A stretch of DNA of 64,000 nt from Altererythrobacter sp. KTW20L (GCF_023501975.1 NZ_JAMFLH010000002.1:124001-188000); one strand, 5' to 3'. Positions 46,128 through 55,871 are shown, counted from the stretch's first letter. Notes: generated by a model from the letters alone, not told the origin. A program made the numbers and translations.

Positions 46128-47321
46128 ATGGGCCGCCGCATGGCCAGTTCCGTTTCCTCTCTCCCAGCCGTTTCCGGCGCGGTTAACGCCGCCGCCCTGT
46201 TCGACCTGCCGCGCCCCGCCGCCGAATGCCGCATCGTGGTGGCCATGTCGGGCGGAGTGGACAGCTCGGTGGTCGCCGCGCTCGCCGCATCCACCGGGGC
46301 CGAAGTGATCGGCATCACGTTGCAGCTCTATGACTATGGCGCCGCAACCGGACGCAAGGGTGCCTGCTGCGCGGGCGACGATATCGCCGACGCGCGGGCC
46401 GTGGCCGACCGGCTGGGCATTGCCCACTATGTGTTCGACCATGAAAGCCTGTTCCGCGAGGAAGTGGTCGAGCGCTTCGCCGACGATTACCTCGCCGGAC
46501 GCACGCCGATCCCCTGCATCCGCTGCAACATGGGGCCAAAGTTCACCGACCTGCTCGGCATGGCGCGCGAACTGGGCGCCGATTGCCTTGCCACCGGCCA
46601 CTATGTGCGGCGGGTAGAGGGTGAACAGGGTGTTGAACTGCACCGCGCGCTCGATCCGGCGCGCGACCAGTCCTATTTCCTCTACGGCACCACTGAACAG
46701 CAGCTCGCCTTCCTGCGCTTCCCGCTGGGCGGGCTACCCAAGGACGACGTGCGGCAGCTCGCCGCGCACTACGGCCTGGCCGTGGCCGCCAAGCCCGACA
46801 GCCAGGACATCTGCTTCGTCCCCGATGGCGACTATGCCAAGATCGTCACCAAGGTGCGGCCTGCGGGTGTGCGGCCCGGCAATATCGTCCATGCGCAGAC
46901 CGGCGAGGTGCTGGGGCGCCACCAGGGCATCATCCATTTCACCGTGGGCCAGCGGCGCGGGCTGGAGATCGGCGGACTGGCCGCGCCGCTCTATGTCGTG
47001 GCGCTGGACGCCGAAACCGCAGAGGTCCGCGTCGGCCCCAAGGCCATGCTGGCCGTGGCCGCCGCGCACATCGTTAAGACCAACCGCATCGGCCCGCTGC
47101 CCGAGGGCGGGCTGACGGCAAAGGTGCGCAGCCTCGCCAAGCCGGTTCCGGTCACGCTGGAGGGCGAGCCGGGCGGCGGCGCTCCCTGCATGATCCGCTT
47201 CGCCACGCCCGAATTCGGCGTCGCGCCGGGACAGGCGGCGGTGCTATATTGCGGCGACAGGGTGGTCGGCGGCGGCTGGATCGAATCGACCGAAGCCGCC
47301 ATCGCGCCCGAAGCCGCCTAG
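46128..47321 (+). CDS. mnmA: tRNA-specific 2-thiouridylase
   Basis: 397 residues from ATG 46128 (46140 is an alternative). It thiolates U34 of Lys, Glu and Gln tRNAs. The PP-loop is SGGVDSS (41-47); the catalytic cysteines are in PIPCIRCN and [12 protein letters not shown]. Convergent with the small Cys-motif gene, sharing the four bases CTAG for both stops. Confidence 0.94.
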   Translation: MGRRMASSVSSLPAVSGAVNAAALFDLPRPAAECRIVVAMSGGVDSSVVAALAASTGAEVIGITLQLYDYGAATGRKGACCAGDDIADARAVADRLGIAHYVFDHESLFREEVVERFADDYLAGRTPIPCIRCNMGPKFTDLLGMARELGADCLATGHYVRRVEGEQGVELHRALDPARDQSYFLYGTTEQQLAFLRFPLGGLPKDDVRQLAAHYGLAVAAKPDSQDICFVPDGDYAKIVTKVRPAGVRPGNIVHAQTGEVLGRHQGIIHFTVGQRRGLEIGGLAAPLYVVALDAETAEVRVGPKAMLAVAAAHIVKTNRIGPLPEGGLTAKVRSLAKPVPVTLEGEPGGGAPCMIRFATPEFGVAPGQAAVLYCGDRVVGGGWIESTEAAIAPEAA

Positions 47322-47677
47322 TCTTCCCAGCTATCCAGCACGCAGCCGAAGCCTTCGCGGAAGCGGGCCGTGTCGCTGGCGACCAGTGGAACCCTGGCGG
47401 TGACCGACATGTCCGCCTCGTTCTCGCTCACGAAGACCAGCGCCATCCCGGCCACGAAATCGCCCTTGCAACTGGCGAGATCGCGCCCCCCGAGGTACTT
47501 GCACGAACAGGCCGTGCGCGCACCATAGGCGGTACCGGCGGCGGCTTGCCCTGCAATCGCCTCGCCGTTCCACCACAGGCCTGCGCCGACCAGCGCGAGT
47601 GCTGCCAGGGCCCAGCCTTTCCAGCTGCGCCGGGTGGTTCCGGAGGTCGTAGTGGAGTTCCTGTTTCGGGTTGCCAT
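47318..47677 (-). CDS. Small membrane-anchored protein with a CxC...GGR...C motif
   Basis: 119 residues. A basic N-terminus and one transmembrane helix ([15 protein letters not shown]) put the rest in the periplasm. The mature part has [19 protein letters not shown] and a late Cys in GFGCVLD. This block resembles the segment found near the N-terminus of some sphingomonad serine hydrolases, as I remember them. It is divergent from such a hydrolase with 30 bases between. Function unknown. Confidence 0.72.
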   Translation of the reverse strand: MATRNRNSTTTSGTTRRSWKGWALAALALVGAGLWWNGEAIAGQAAAGTAYGARTACSCKYLGGRDLASCKGDFVAGMALVFVSENEADMSVTARVPLVASDTARFREGFGCVLDSWED

Positions 47678-47707
47678 TCCTGCCTGCCTGCACGATTGAA
47701 TGCGCCC

Positions 47708-48862
47708 ATGACGCCAGCACCCTTTCCTAGCCGCACCAACAGGTTCTGGCCATTGCTTCTGCCACTTGTCCTGCTGGCAGGCTGCGGACAGGAAGGCCCA
47801 CCCCCGCTCCCGCCGCTGCCCGAAGGCGCGCTGGAAGCAGTGTCGGTCGAGCCAGGCGTGCCGCGCGAGACACTGGCCCGCGCAGTCGATGCGCTGTTCA
47901 CTGGCGAAGGCATCGGCGAGGGCACCGGCGAAACCCAGGCGCTGGTCATCTTGCACCGCGGCGAAGTGGTGGCCGAACGCTATGCCGATGGTTTTGCGCC
48001 CGACACCCGCTTCATCGGCTGGTCGATGTCGAAGACCGTCACCGCCGTCCTTATCGGCATGCTGGTGGCCGATGGGCGGCTGGCGCTCGACCAGAGCCCG
48101 CCGATCGAACACTGGCAGCGCGCCGGCGAGCCGCGTGGCGAGATTACCCTGCGCCAGCTACTGCAGATGCGATCGGGGCTGCGGCACGAGGAGGGGGCTG
48201 ACCCGGTTTACGAATCATCCGAAGTGCGGATGATGTTTCTCGACGGGCGCGCTGACATGGCCGCCTGGGCCGAAGCCCAGCCGCTGGCCCATCCGCCGGG
48301 CGCCGTGTTCCGCTATTCCACCGCCACCACGGTAATCCTGGCCGACGTGGCCGCCCGCCTGCTCGCCCCCGATGGCGGACCGAGCGACCGGCAGCAGGCC
48401 ATGGCCGATTTCCTCGACGCCCGCCTCGCCGTGCCGCTGGGCCTCGACAGCATGGTGGCCGAATACGATGCAGCAGGCACCATGGTGGCGGGCAGCGCGG
48501 TCTGGGCCAATGCCCGCGACTGGGCACGGTTCGGCGATTTCCTGCGCAACGGGGGCTCTTCCGGCGGCGTGCAGGTGGTGCCACGCGGGTGGATCGATTT
48601 CATGCGCAGCGAAAGCCCGCGCGCGCCCGACTATGGCGCGCAATTGTGGCTCAACCGGCCATCCGGCACCGACCGGGACGTGCTGTTTGCCGACCAAGGG
48701 CCTGACAGCGCCTTTGCCGCGCTGGGTCATCTTGGGCAGATCCTGTATGTTTCACCGCGACAAGGGCTAACCCTCGTGCGGCTTGGTCATACGTCGGGCG
48801 AGCAGCAGGATGCGCTGGTGGCTGCCGTGGCGGAGATTTCGGCGCTCTATCCGGTGCGCTAA
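47708..48862 (+). CDS. Serine hydrolase lipoprotein, beta-lactamase/class C-like family
   Basis: 384 residues. The lipobox LLAGC gives lipidation at Cys26. The SxxK motif is SMSK (Ser106, Lys109); a Tyr-Ser-Thr block (FRYSTATT) sits where class C enzymes have YxN, and GHLGQ may replace the KTG/HxG strand. Family members are esterases, DD-peptidases or 6-aminohexanoate-dimer hydrolase-like; a true beta-lactamase is less likely. Divergent from the small Cys-motif protein. Confidence 0.88.
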   Translation: MTPAPFPSRTNRFWPLLLPLVLLAGCGQEGPPPLPPLPEGALEAVSVEPGVPRETLARAVDALFTGEGIGEGTGETQALVILHRGEVVAERYADGFAPDTRFIGWSMSKTVTAVLIGMLVADGRLALDQSPPIEHWQRAGEPRGEITLRQLLQMRSGLRHEEGADPVYESSEVRMMFLDGRADMAAWAEAQPLAHPPGAVFRYSTATTVILADVAARLLAPDGGPSDRQQAMADFLDARLAVPLGLDSMVAEYDAAGTMVAGSAVWANARDWARFGDFLRNGGSSGGVQVVPRGWIDFMRSESPRAPDYGAQLWLNRPSGTDRDVLFADQGPDSAFAALGHLGQILYVSPRQGLTLVRLGHTSGEQQDALVAAVAEISALYPVR

Positions 48863-48872
48863 GGCCGCCGGA

Positions 48873-49793
48873 TCAGACCCGATCCGGCAGCAGTTCCTCG
48901 CCCTCGTCGCGCTGCAGGTCTTCAGGGTCAGGGTGGATCAGCACTTCGACGCCGGGGAATTCCGCCTCGATGCGCGCCTCGATCTCGTCCATCACCCGAT
49001 GCGCTTCGGCTACGGTCATCTGCGGATCGACCGCCGCATGGAACTGGACGAAATCGTTGGAGCCGCTGGTGCGGGTGCGCAGGTCATGTACGCCGCGCAA
49101 CTCCGGCTGGCGGGCGAGCACCGCCAGGAAGGCCTCGCGCCTTTCGTCGGACCATTCCTTGTCCATCAGGTCGTCAATCGCCCGGCCCGCCGCGCGCCAG
49201 GCACCCCAGCCCAGCCACACTGCGATGGCGAGGCCGAAGAACGGATCAGATCCTGCCACGTCCAGATAACGGTCGAGCACCAGCGCGGCGATCACCGCCA
49301 GGTTGAGGAACAGGTCGCTCTTGTAGTGCAGGTGGTCGGTGGCGATCGCCAGGCTGCCGGTGCGGGCCAGCACGTGGCGCTGCCAGGCAAGCAGGCCGAG
49401 CGTTGCCACCAGCGCGATCAGCGACACCGCGATGCCCTCGTCTGCCGCCGTCACCCGGGCACCCGAAATCCACTGGTCGATGGCGCGGAACGCCAGCCCG
49501 AGGGCCGACAGCGAAATCAGCAGGACCTGGAAAATCGCCGCCAGCGCTTCGGCCTTGCCGTGGCCGAACCGGTGGGTCGCATCGGCCGGGCGCGAGGCGA
49601 TCCACACGCCGGTCAGGGTCGCTACACTGGCAATGAGGTCAAGGCTGGTATCGGCCAGGCTGCCGAGCATGGCAGTGGAATCGGTGCGCCACACGGCCCA
49701 CAGCTTCATCCCCACCAGCAGCAAGGCGACCGAGATCGAGGCATAGGCCGCGCTGCGGTTGAGCTGCCCCCGCTCGGCGAAGGTTTCGCTCAC
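48873..49793 (-). CDS. Cation diffusion facilitator (FieF/YiiP-like)
   Basis: 306 residues with six helices and a C-terminal metallochaperone-like domain. [15 protein letters not shown] in helix 2 and [13 protein letters not shown] after it carry the metal ligands; the C-terminal half has the [22 protein letters not shown] pattern. It exports zinc, iron or other divalent metals by proton exchange. Its start overlaps the pdxH stop by four bases. Confidence 0.93.
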   Translation of the reverse strand: MSETFAERGQLNRSAAYASISVALLLVGMKLWAVWRTDSTAMLGSLADTSLDLIASVATLTGVWIASRPADATHRFGHGKAEALAAIFQVLLISLSALGLAFRAIDQWISGARVTAADEGIAVSLIALVATLGLLAWQRHVLARTGSLAIATDHLHYKSDLFLNLAVIAALVLDRYLDVAGSDPFFGLAIAVWLGWGAWRAAGRAIDDLMDKEWSDERREAFLAVLARQPELRGVHDLRTRTSGSNDFVQFHAAVDPQMTVAEAHRVMDEIEARIEAEFPGVEVLIHPDPEDLQRDEGEELLPDRV

Positions 49794-50395
49794 GGGTAAA
49801 GCAGCGTGCTCGACCAGCCCTGCCCGTCGCGGGTGAACTGGCGGCGTTCGTGCAGGCGATGGGCGCGGTCGGTCCAGAACTCGATGCGCTCGGGATCAAG
49901 CCGGAAGCCCGTCCAGTGGGGCGGGCGCGGCACTTCGCCGGCGCTTTCGCAAGCCGCGGCAATCTCGTCCACCCGCGCCAGATAGGTCTCGCGGCTGTCG
50001 AGCGGGCGCGACTGGACGCTGGCCGCCGAACCCACCTGGCTGGCGAAGTTGCGCGAGTGGAAATAGGCGTCTGCCTCTGCCGCGGTCACTTCTTCCAGTG
50101 GGCCTTCGATGCGGATCTGGCGGCGCAGGCTCTTCCAGTGAAACAGCAGGGCGGCCTGGGGGTTGGCAATGATCTCGGCCCCCTTGCGGCTCATGGCATT
50201 GGTGTAGAACACGAAACCGCGCTCGTCCTGCCCCTTCAGCAGCACCATCCGCACCGATGGCGCGGCATCCGGGGTGGCAGTGGCCAGCGCCATGGCATTG
50301 GCATCGTTGGGCTCGCTTGCCCGCGCCTCGGCATACCATGCCGCAAACAAGGCGAAGGGATCGGTGTGCGGAATGGCGTTTTCGGTATCGAGCAT
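49790..50395 (-). CDS. pdxH: Pyridoxamine 5'-phosphate oxidase
   Basis: 201 residues, an FMN enzyme making pyridoxal 5'-phosphate. [29 protein letters not shown] and the arginine-rich [12 protein letters not shown] blocks bind FMN; the end [13 protein letters not shown] is typical. The start overlaps nothing upstream; 90 bases separate it from the divergent J-protein gene. Confidence 0.95.
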   Translation of the reverse strand: MLDTENAIPHTDPFALFAAWYAEARASEPNDANAMALATATPDAAPSVRMVLLKGQDERGFVFYTNAMSRKGAEIIANPQAALLFHWKSLRRQIRIEGPLEEVTAAEADAYFHSRNFASQVGSAASVQSRPLDSRETYLARVDEIAAACESAGEVPRPPHWTGFRLDPERIEFWTDRAHRLHERRQFTRDGQGWSSTLLYP

Positions 50396-50485
50396 GGATA
50401 GCGCTCTACTACTGGCGTGGTCCGAGGGGAAGCGCGCTGACGCAACCGCTTGCCACGGCGCATTGCATTACCTAGCTAACACACC

Positions 50486-51433
50486 ATGAGCGATCCCTAT
50501 TCCATCCTTGGCGTTTCCCGCAGCGCGAGCGAGGCGGAGATCAAGTCGGCCTATCGCAAGCTGGCGAAGGAACTGCACCCTGACCGGAACAAGGACAACC
50601 CGGCGGCGAGCGAGCGGTTCTCCACCGTCACCCGCGCCTATGACCTGCTGTCCGACAAGGACAAGCGCGCCCGGTTCGACCGTGGCGAGATCGACGCCGA
50701 TGGCAATCCGCGCGGCCCCTTCGGCGGCGGCGGCGGCGGTGGCGCGTTCGGCGGGGCTGGGGGCCATCGTCCCGGCGGACCGCAAGGCGGCGGCTTCGGG
50801 GCCGAGGAAGTCGATATCAGCGACCTGTTCGAAGGCCTGTTCGGCCGCGGTGGGGCCGGAATGGCCGGAGGCAGCGCGGGCTTCGGTCGTCGCCCGCCGC
50901 CGCCTCCACCGCGCCGGGGGGCCAACGTGTCCTATACGCTGCGCGTGCCCTTCACCGATGCCGCCACCCTCGCCGCTCAGCGGATCACCCTGGGCGATGG
51001 CAAGACGATCGACCTGAAACTGCCCGCAGGCGTAGAGGACGGCACCCAGATGCGCCTCAAGGGCAAGGGCGAGCCTGGTGCCGGGGGACCGGGCGATGCG
51101 CTGGTGGCCATCGCGATAGAGCCGCATGCCTTCTTCCGCCGCGATGGCGACGACGTGCTGCTCGACCTGCCGATCACGCTGGACGAGGCGGTGAACGGGG
51201 CCAAGGTCAAGGCGCCCACGGTGGACGGCCCCGTCATGCTGACCATCGCGCCGGGCTCCGGATCGGGCAAGGTGCTGCGACTGAAGGGCCGGGGCTTCTC
51301 CAAGAAGGGCGGCGGGCGCGGCGACCAGCGGGTCACGCTAGAAATTAACCTGCCCGAGGATCTGGACGATCTCGCCGCTCGGCTCGAAGGGTGGCAGGAT
51401 CAAACTGCGGTGCGCCAGCGTTTCGGCCTCTAA
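50486..51433 (+). CDS. J protein of the CbpA/DnaJ class B type
   Basis: 315 residues. J domain with HPD at 31-33 (KELHPDRNKDNP), a long Gly-rich linker (about 76-140), then two C-terminal beta domains (VSYTLRVPFTDAA...; LPITLDEAVNGAK). There is no cysteine-rich zinc domain. It works with DnaK in protein folding, and CbpA-like proteins bind curved DNA in enterics. Third J-related protein in this window. Confidence 0.92.
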   Translation: MSDPYSILGVSRSASEAEIKSAYRKLAKELHPDRNKDNPAASERFSTVTRAYDLLSDKDKRARFDRGEIDADGNPRGPFGGGGGGGAFGGAGGHRPGGPQGGGFGAEEVDISDLFEGLFGRGGAGMAGGSAGFGRRPPPPPPRRGANVSYTLRVPFTDAATLAAQRITLGDGKTIDLKLPAGVEDGTQMRLKGKGEPGAGGPGDALVAIAIEPHAFFRRDGDDVLLDLPITLDEAVNGAKVKAPTVDGPVMLTIAPGSGSGKVLRLKGRGFSKKGGGRGDQRVTLEINLPEDLDDLAARLEGWQDQTAVRQRFGL

Positions 51434-51511
51434 CGCCTTTACCGGGCGCTTCTTATGTCGGGAGGTGCGGTATCCTGCCACCCGCCCGACGAGACAGACT
51501 GGAGCCACCGC

Positions 51512-52513
51512 TTGACCAGCCAGGACACGCCCCACCAGCCGCCCGTTCCCGGCCCGCCCAAGCGCGATCTCTCGCCCGAGGCGCGGCGCCGGTCACCCCG
51601 CCGCCACCGGGAGCACCTGCTCGACCAGCCGCTGGCCGCGCGGTGCTGGATCGTCGGCAAGCGCGTGCTCAATGGCGCTTACAACGACGGGCTGATCCAT
51701 GCCGGCAACCTGGCCTATATGTCGCTGCTGGCGATCTTCCCCTTCTTCCTGACGGGCGCTGCCATCTTCTCGCTGGTCGGCGAGGTGGAGGAGCAGGCCG
51801 CCGCAGTGGGAGCCGTGCTTGCCGCCCTGCCGCCGGTAGTGGCCGACGTGCTGCGTCCCGTGGCCCTCAACGTGATCGAGGCGCGCAGCGGGTGGCTGCT
51901 GTGGCTCGGCGGGCTGTTCGGCCTGTGGACCGTGGGCAGCCTGATCGAGACCATCCGCGATATCCTGCGCCGCGCCTATGGCACCCACGCCACCCGCGCC
52001 TTCTGGCAGTATCGGCTGCTGTCCACCGGCATCATCATCGGCGCGGTGCTACTGCTGATGCTGTCGCTGATCGCCCAGGTGGCAATCGGCGCGGCCGAGC
52101 AGGTGATCGACGCCTGGCTGCCGCAACTGACCGACATGCTCAACCGCCTCGCCTGGACCCGGATCATCCCGGCAGTCGGCCTGTTCGGATCGATCTTCCT
52201 GCTGTTTTATACCCTGACCCCGGCCCAGTACCGCCGCAGCCGCTATCCCAAATGGCCCGGCGCGCTGCTGACCACCCTGTGGTGGGTGGGGGTAACCATC
52301 GCCCTGCCTCCTGCGCTGCGCTCGATGTTCAACTATGACCTTACCTACGGATCGCTGGCCGGCAGCATGATCGTGCTTTTCTTTTTCTGGCTGGTAGGAT
52401 TAGGGATGGTCGCAGGGGCGGAACTCAATGCCGCGCTGGCCGAACCGCCGGAGGACCATCCGGAGGACGAGGCGCTGGGTTTTGCGGTGCCGGAAGTGCA
52501 GGAGTACGGTTGA
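51512..52513 (+). CDS. YihY/virulence factor BrkB family membrane protein
   Basis: 333 residues from a TTG at 51512 with GGAG seven bases upstream; an ATG at 51455 without a ribosome site would add 19. Six helices; ILHAGNLAYMSLLAIFPFFL-type first helix and the YTLTPAQYRRSRYPKWPGALL block are family marks. Often misnamed ribonuclease BN; transport role uncertain. The stop adjoins the fabI ATG. Confidence 0.88.
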   Translation: MTSQDTPHQPPVPGPPKRDLSPEARRRSPRRHREHLLDQPLAARCWIVGKRVLNGAYNDGLIHAGNLAYMSLLAIFPFFLTGAAIFSLVGEVEEQAAAVGAVLAALPPVVADVLRPVALNVIEARSGWLLWLGGLFGLWTVGSLIETIRDILRRAYGTHATRAFWQYRLLSTGIIIGAVLLLMLSLIAQVAIGAAEQVIDAWLPQLTDMLNRLAWTRIIPAVGLFGSIFLLFYTLTPAQYRRSRYPKWPGALLTTLWWVGVTIALPPALRSMFNYDLTYGSLAGSMIVLFFFWLVGLGMVAGAELNAALAEPPEDHPEDEALGFAVPEVQEYG

Positions 52514-53317
52514 ATGGATGGGCTGATGAAGGGCAAACGCGGCCTGATCATGGGGCTGGCGAACGACAAGTCGCTGGCCTGGGGCATCGCGCAGAAACTG
52601 CACGAACACGGCGCGGAGATGGCCTTCTCGTTCCAGGGCGATGCGCTGAAGAAGCGGGTCCAGCCGCTGGCGGCGCAGGTCGGCAGCGACTTCCTGATCG
52701 AATGCGACGTGTCCGACATGGCTGCGATGGACGCCGCCTTTGCCGAGATCGAGGCGCGCTGGGGCACGATGGACTTCCTCGTCCATGCCATCGGCTTTTC
52801 CGACAAGGCGGAGCTGCGCGGGCTCTATGTCGATACCAGCCTCGACAATTTCTTGATGACGATGAACATCAGCGCCTATTCCTTCGTCGCCGCCACCAGG
52901 CGGGCGCGGGCGCTGATGCCGAACGGCGGATCGATCCTGACGCTGACCTACTATGGCGCGGAAAAGGTCGTGCCGCATTACAACGTGATGGGCGTGGCCA
53001 AGGCCGCGCTGGAGGCGAGCGTGAAGTACCTCGCCAACGATCTTGGCCCGGAGAACATCCGCGTCAACGCGATCAGCGCCGGACCGATCAAGACCTTGGC
53101 GGCGAGCGGGATCGGCGATTTCCGCTATATCCTGAAGTGGAACGAGCTGAACGCACCGCTGCGCCGCAATGTCACGATTGAGGATGTCGGCGGTTCGGGC
53201 CTCTACTTCCTGTCCGACCTCGCCAGCGGCGTGACGGGCGAAGTCCACCATGTCGATGGCGGATACCACGTGGTCGGCATGAAGCAGGAAGACGCGCCGG
53301 ATATCGCGCTTTCCTGA
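52514..53317 (+). CDS. fabI: Enoyl-[acyl-carrier-protein] reductase (NADH)
   Basis: 267 residues. It performs the last reduction in fatty acid elongation and is the triclosan target. GLANDKSLAWGIAQKL is the cofactor loop; catalytic Tyr and Lys are in TYYGAEKVVPHYNVMGVAKAALE; SAGPIKTLAASGI is the flexible loop. Starts directly after the BrkB gene and so is probably co-transcribed. Confidence 0.95.
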   Translation: MDGLMKGKRGLIMGLANDKSLAWGIAQKLHEHGAEMAFSFQGDALKKRVQPLAAQVGSDFLIECDVSDMAAMDAAFAEIEARWGTMDFLVHAIGFSDKAELRGLYVDTSLDNFLMTMNISAYSFVAATRRARALMPNGGSILTLTYYGAEKVVPHYNVMGVAKAALEASVKYLANDLGPENIRVNAISAGPIKTLAASGIGDFRYILKWNELNAPLRRNVTIEDVGGSGLYFLSDLASGVTGEVHHVDGGYHVVGMKQEDAPDIALS

Positions 53318-53370
53318 GGCCCTTGTTCCATATATGTTCCTTCCACGATTCGATGGAAGGAGTGATGGAC

Positions 53371-53766
53371 ATGGCAACAGGTGGATGCCGCTGCGGCGCG
53401 GTGCGGTACGAGATTTCGGGAGACGCGCTGCACAGCGCACTGTGCCACTGCCGCGATTGCCAGATGGCAGCGGGCGCACCGATGGTGGCCTGGCTGGCGG
53501 TCAAGGCCGAGGGCTTCACCCTGCTGCAGGGTAATCCTGCCAGCTATAACGGCGCGGGCCGGTCGATCCGGCACTTCTGCAGCATGTGCGGCACGCCGCT
53601 GCACTTCGTGAACGAGGAAATGCTGCCGGGGATCGTCGATATTCCGTCGGTAACGCTCGACGAGCCCGATGCGGCGGCACCGCAGGCCCATATCCAGGTG
53701 GCCGAGCGGCGGGCGTGGATGGCGGGTGCAGGTAACTTGCCTGAGTTCGAGCGATGGCCGGGTTGA
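53371..53766 (+). CDS. GFA/CENP-V family zinc protein
   Basis: 131 residues. Zinc ligands are clear: GGCRCGAVRY, CHCRDCQ and CSMCGTPLHF. The family includes glutathione-dependent formaldehyde-activating enzyme, but most members are of unknown substrate. GGAAGGAG nine bases before ATG 53371 decides the start over ATGs at 53353 and 53365. Last gene of the rightward run. Confidence 0.88.
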   Translation: MATGGCRCGAVRYEISGDALHSALCHCRDCQMAAGAPMVAWLAVKAEGFTLLQGNPASYNGAGRSIRHFCSMCGTPLHFVNEEMLPGIVDIPSVTLDEPDAAAPQAHIQVAERRAWMAGAGNLPEFERWPG

Positions 53767-53770
53767 GCAC

Positions 53771-53861
53771 AAAGGTGACAGAAGTGACAGTGTGTCACCT
53801 TTGATTTCGGCCTGGAAACGGCGGAATTTTGCGGGTTTGCGGGCCGGGTGACAAAGTGACA
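53771..53861. repeat. Cluster of GTGACA/TGTCAC motifs
   Basis: AAAGGTGACA (53771-53780) and TGTCACCTTT (53793-53802) form a perfect ten-base inverted repeat with GTGACA inside it (53784), and two more GTGACA follow at 53848 and 53856. It lies in the 319-base gene-free gap 53767-54085 between convergent genes. Confidence 0.6.
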
Positions 53862-53993
53862 CCTGCCCGGGAGAGAGCGCGATTGGCGCGGGGGGTTTAA
53901 CGGTAGGAAAGAGCCGGGCCGGGATATGGGCTGGGTTGGGTGGTGTAGGAAAGCTCCGTTGCAATCCAGCGCCGTCGCGTGAAGTCACTCCTT

Positions 53994-54063
53994 CGTCATT
54001 CCCGCGCAGGCGGGAATCCAGCGCGAACCTCGGAACTGGATTCCCGCCTGCGCGGGAATGACG
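53994..54063. repeat. Perfect 28-base inverted repeat (REP-like)
   Basis: Arms 53994-54021 and 54036-54063 are exact reverse complements (core ATTCCCGCGCAGGCGGGAAT) with a 14-base loop. This core is of a type I recall as a common dispersed repeat in sphingomonads and other proteobacteria. It ends 22 bases before the wecC stop and may terminate transcription from both sides. Confidence 0.85.
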
Positions 54064-54085
54064 AATCTTAAGAGCAGCGCTTAGT

Positions 54086-55399
54086 TCACCCCGCCTTGCG
54101 CAGATCCTCGACCACAGCCGCAACCGCTTCAGCCCGCGGCTGATCGGGCCAGATGCCGCGCGTGTCATAGACCTGCTTCGTGGCCCGTTCGGCGAGCGGC
54201 ACGCTCTTGAACACGTCGTGATCGACCAGCACGATCATCACCGCGCAATCCTCCAGCGCCGAATCGATATCGGTGTGGACCGCGCCGGTGCCTTCGAATT
54301 CGCGCGGCAGTTCGGCGGCGTGGGGCTCGACCACGTGGATCCGGTCACCGAAGCGGCGGGCCAGCGTGGCCGCCACCAGCCGCGCGGGGCTCTCGCGGAA
54401 ATCGTCGATGTTGGCTTTGAAGGCGAGGCCGAGGCAGGCGACTTTCGCATGCGGATTGGCTTCCACCAGCGCGGCGGCTTGCGCGATCACGTGGTGGATC
54501 TTGCCATCGTTCACCCCGCGCGCAGTGCGGATCAGCGGGCTTTGTTCGGGGGCTGCTGCCACGATGAACCACGGATCGACCGCGATGCAATGCCCCCCCA
54601 CGCCGGGGCCGGGGGTGAGGATGTTGACGCGCGGGTGGCGGTTGGCGAGCTTGATCACCTCCCACACGTCCAGCCCCATCGCGTCCGAGATGATCGACAG
54701 CTCGTTGGCAAAGGCGATGTTGACGTCGCGATAGGCGTTTTCGACCAGCTTGGTCATTTCGGCGCTCTTGGCATCGGTGGTAATGCAGGTGCCGCGCACG
54801 AAGCGCTTGTAGAAGGCCAGCGCCTTCCTCGCACAACGCGGCGTGATCCCGCCGATCGAGCGATCGTTGTTGGTCAGTTCTTCGAGGATGCGCCCCGGCA
54901 GCACGCGTTCGGGGCAATAGGCGATCGAGACGTCGGGCGTGCCGCTGCACAGACCCGGCATGGCCAGATCGGGGCGTTCGGCGGCGATCATGTCGCGCAT
55001 CTGCTCGGTCGTGCCCACAGGACTGGTCGATTCTAGGATCACCACATCCCCTGCCTTCAGCACCCGCGCCACGTTGCGCGCGGCATCGAGCACATAGGTG
55101 AGGTCCGGCGTGTGGCGGCCATCCTTGGCGAACGGCGTGGGCACGGCGATCACGAACACATCGGCGGGCGCAATCTCAAGCGAGGCAGTCAGCAGCCCGC
55201 GCGCAACCACGCCCTGCACCAGCCCGTCGAGATCGACCTCCTCGATATGGATCTCGCCGCGGTTGATCGTGTCCACGACATGCGGCGTCACATCCACCCC
55301 GTGCACCCGCATCCCGGCCCGCGCGATGATCGCAGCGGTGGGCAGCCCGATATAGCCGAGGCCGATGACAGAAACGGTGGGCAGAGTCTCGCCGCGCAT
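54086..55399 (-). CDS. wecC: UDP-N-acetyl-D-mannosamine dehydrogenase
   Basis: 437 residues. It oxidises UDP-ManNAc to UDP-ManNAcA for surface polysaccharides. The NAD site is GLGYIGLPTAAIIARAG (13-29); the catalytic cysteine is Cys271 in GVGGHCIAVDPWF; LVENAYRDVNIAFANEL is the central helix. Its partner wecB lies 550 bases upstream beyond an unrelated insert. Confidence 0.94.
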   Translation of the reverse strand: MRGETLPTVSVIGLGYIGLPTAAIIARAGMRVHGVDVTPHVVDTINRGEIHIEEVDLDGLVQGVVARGLLTASLEIAPADVFVIAVPTPFAKDGRHTPDLTYVLDAARNVARVLKAGDVVILESTSPVGTTEQMRDMIAAERPDLAMPGLCSGTPDVSIAYCPERVLPGRILEELTNNDRSIGGITPRCARKALAFYKRFVRGTCITTDAKSAEMTKLVENAYRDVNIAFANELSIISDAMGLDVWEVIKLANRHPRVNILTPGPGVGGHCIAVDPWFIVAAAPEQSPLIRTARGVNDGKIHHVIAQAAALVEANPHAKVACLGLAFKANIDDFRESPARLVAATLARRFGDRIHVVEPHAAELPREFEGTGAVHTDIDSALEDCAVMIVLVDHDVFKSVPLAERATKQVYDTRGIWPDQPRAEAVAAVVEDLRKAG

Positions 55400-55544
55400 G
55401 GAATGCCTTTCGCGTGTGTGGTGCGGACAGGCATTGGCGGAAAAAGGTTTATGTTCGGGTAACGATGGGGCGGTTCGGCTTCAAATGCGGTGTGTTGGCT
55501 TACGAACCTGTTGCGGACATAGGCCGTCCTTGGGATAGTGGGGC

Positions 55545-55871
55545 ATGGTTGGTCGCATTTCCGTTTTGAGAAAGCTGCTCGACCGCTGGTCGCGGCAGCA
55601 AGAGACAGCGTTGTGGCAGATGACGGAGCGCAAGACGGCATTCAAACGCATCGCAGGATTCTCAAAGTCGGAACGTGTCGACGCCAAGTTCTTCCTCCTA
55701 GCGGTCGCGCCATTTGTTCCGGTCATGATCTCGGACGAACTGGGCTTATCGCGCGGTGTTCTGTGGCACGGTTGGTTTTGGCTCAGTGTGATTTGGGCAG
55801 TCGGCATCTTCGCAGTGGGGTGCGCTTCCTATTGGCGAGCCTTCCGCCGGTCTCTGGAGCGAAAGCCATAG
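55545..55871 (+). CDS. Orphan small membrane protein between wecC and wecB
   Basis: 108 residues. A basic, amphipathic N-terminal half (VLRKLLDRWSRQQETALWQ) and two hydrophobic segments (FFLLAVAPFVPVMISDEL; GWFWLSVIWAVGIFAVG). Not recognised. It lies on the strand opposite to both flanking wec genes, has a weak ribosome site, and is visibly less GC-rich than its neighbours, which suggests acquisition. It may not be expressed. Confidence 0.5.
   Translation: MVGRISVLRKLLDRWSRQQETALWQMTERKTAFKRIAGFSKSERVDAKFFLLAVAPFVPVMISDELGLSRGVLWHGWFWLSVIWAVGIFAVGCASYWRAFRRSLERKP

Noticed and set aside
47708-48862. Annotation as a true class C beta-lactamase
   Set aside because: SxxK is present but YxN and KTG are not clear; many lipoprotein hydrolases of this family have other substrates.
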